This document shows positions 4,669 to 5,832 of a DNA stretch of 5,832 bases, one piece after another. Below the pieces are notes generated by a model. It ran no database searches. It worked only from the letters and a program-made list of their open reading frames with translations, and was not told where the DNA came from. The DNA is from Pseudomonadota bacterium. GTDB lineage: Bacteria > Pseudomonadota > Alphaproteobacteria > Rhizobiales > Xanthobacteraceae. Each line of letters opens with the position of its first letter. Position 1 is the first letter of the stretch. The translations under genes were made by a program, and so were the position numbers. The stretch spans positions 1-5,832 of the forward strand of contig JAEYTQ010000077.1 of NCBI GenBank assembly GCA_023433965.1, written 5' to 3'.

Positions 4669-5832
4669 ATGATTCCCCGCTATACCCGCCCCGAAATGGC
4701 CTCGATTTGGGAACCGCAGACCCGGTTCAAGATCTGGTTCGAGATCGAGGCGCATGCGGCGGACGCCCTGGCCGAACTCGGGACCATCCCCAAGGACGCC
4801 GCCAAGACGGTCTGGGCCAAGGCCAAGGACGCCATCTTCGACGTCGCGCGCATCGACGAGATCGAGCGCGAGACCAAGCACGATGTCATCGCCTTCCTCA
4901 CCCATCTTGCCGAGATCGTCGGCCCCGAGGCCCGCTTCGTGCACCAGGGCATGACCTCCTCCGACGTGCTCGACACCTGCCTCAACGTCCAGCTCACCCG
5001 CGCCGCCGACCTGTTGCTCGCCGACCTCGACAAGGTGCTGGCTGCGCTGAAGAAGCGCGCCTTCGAGCACAAGATGACGCCGACCATCGGCCGCAGCCAC
5101 GGCATCCATGCCGAGCCCGTGACCTTCGGCCTCAAGCTCGCTTACGCCTATGCCGAGTTCACGCGTGCCAAGGAGCGCCTGATCGCGGCGCGCAAGGAAG
5201 TCGCGACCTGCGCCATCTCCGGCGCCGTCGGCACCTTCGCGCAGATCGACCCGCGGGTCGAAGCGCACGTCGCAAAGGCCATGGGCCTCGTGCCGGAGCC
5301 GATCTCGACCCAGGTGATTCCGCGCGACCGCCACGCGATGTATTTCTCCACCCTCGGTGTGATCGCCTCCTCGATCGAGCGCATCGCAGTGGAGATCCGC
5401 CACATGCAGCGCACCGAGGTGCTGGAGGCCGAAGAGTTCTTCTCCGAGGGGCAGAAGGGCTCTTCCGCCATGCCGCACAAGCGGAATCCGGTGCTGTCGG
5501 AAAACCTCACTGGCCTCTCCCGCATGGTGCGCGCCTATGTGACGCCGGCGCTGGAGAACGTCGTGCTCTGGCACGAGCGCGACATCTCGCACTCCTCCGC
5601 CGAGCGTATGATGGGTCCGGACGCCACGGTGACGCTCGACTTCGCGCTGGTGCGCCTCGCCGGCCTGATCGACAAGCTCCTGGTCTACCCCGCCAACATG
5701 CAGAAGAACCTCGACCGCCTCGGCGGCCTCGTGCATTCGCAGCGCGTGCTGCTGGCACTGACGCAGAAGGGCGCGAGCCGCGAGGACGCCTACAAGCTGG
5801 TGCAGCGCAACGCCATGCCGGTCTGGCGCGGC
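4669..5832 (+). CDS. purB: Adenylosuccinate lyase (purB), N-terminal 388 codons
   Basis: Adenylosuccinate lyase cleaves SAICAR to AICAR plus fumarate, and adenylosuccinate to AMP plus fumarate, in cytosolic purine synthesis. It acts as a tetramer of the aspartase/fumarase superfamily. The frame begins MIPRYTRPEMASIWEP. Visible motifs are KHDVIAF (70-76), MTSSDVLDT (95-103), GRSHGIHAEP (141-150; histidines H144 and H147 are in the catalytic histidine motif) and the superfamily signature loop KGSSAMPHKRNP (263-274). The loop's serines (S265/S266) include the catalytic one. LWHERDISHSSAER (300-313) is also typical. All expected active-site motifs are intact. The ATG at 4669 is preceded 7 nt away by GGAG (4658-4661). 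The gene is cut by the right edge; the usual length is about 430-435 residues, so roughly 45 are missing. It stands apart from the divergent TetR unit, and its own promoter is not clear. Confidence 0.97.
   Translation, partial: MIPRYTRPEMASIWEPQTRFKIWFEIEAHAADALAELGTIPKDAAKTVWAKAKDAIFDVARIDEIERETKHDVIAFLTHLAEIVGPEARFVHQGMTSSDVLDTCLNVQLTRAADLLLADLDKVLAALKKRAFEHKMTPTIGRSHGIHAEPVTFGLKLAYAYAEFTRAKERLIAARKEVATCAISGAVGTFAQIDPRVEAHVAKAMGLVPEPISTQVIPRDRHAMYFSTLGVIASSIERIAVEIRHMQRTEVLEAEEFFSEGQKGSSAMPHKRNPVLSENLTGLSRMVRAYVTPALENVVLWHERDISHSSAERMMGPDATVTLDFALVRLAGLIDKLLVYPANMQKNLDRLGGLVHSQRVLLALTQKGASREDAYKLVQRNAMPVWRG

Noticed and set aside
4594..5736. Minus-strand open frame of 380 codons opposite purB
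   Set aside because: It is an antisense shadow: the plus strand encodes intact adenylosuccinate lyase motifs, and the antisense product is His/Gly/Asp-rich without recognisable structure.

Overview
The window looks like chromosomal DNA of a high-GC alphaproteobacterium, most likely Bradyrhizobiaceae/Nitrobacteraceae (Bradyrhizobium-like). I infer this from strong G/C third-position bias, the style of the proteins, and a candidate promoter of the alphaproteobacterial general-stress (EcfG) type. No RNA gene, insertion sequence, CRISPR array or prophage is visible.

Layout, left to right. (1) On the minus strand, 1-910, a two-gene unit: a MotA/TolQ/ExbB-type proton-channel protein (start at 910), and overlapping it by ATGA the first 47 codons of a single-pass membrane protein that runs off the left edge. 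(2) A divergent intergenic region, 911-1108, with two perfect dyads and candidate promoters in both directions. (3) On the plus strand, 1109-3137, a two-component operon: a membrane sensor histidine kinase (HisKA_3/NarX-UhpB type) and, 7 nt later, a NarL/FixJ-type response regulator. (4) A monocistronic 85-residue protein of unknown function, 3245-3502, behind a candidate EcfG promoter and a strong Shine-Dalgarno. (5) On the minus strand and convergent with it, a TetR-family regulator (3531-4118), preceded by a 33-codon small gene (4211-4312). Upstream of both is a sigma-70-like promoter covered by a near-perfect TetR-style operator (4444-4467). (6) On the plus strand from 4669 to the right edge, the first 388 codons of purB (adenylosuccinate lyase), a purine-biosynthesis housekeeping gene.

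How the parts may work together. The kinase and regulator are a cognate pair; the divergent MotA/ExbB-like unit is a possible target because the two share a dyad-rich intergenic region. The small protein and TetR regulator probably form one autoregulated transcript: the dyad is centred on the predicted -35 hexamer. purB is unrelated flanking housekeeping sequence. The most novel element is the unnamed 33-residue gene with its TetR partner and operator. The EcfG-type promoter of the 85-residue gene is second.
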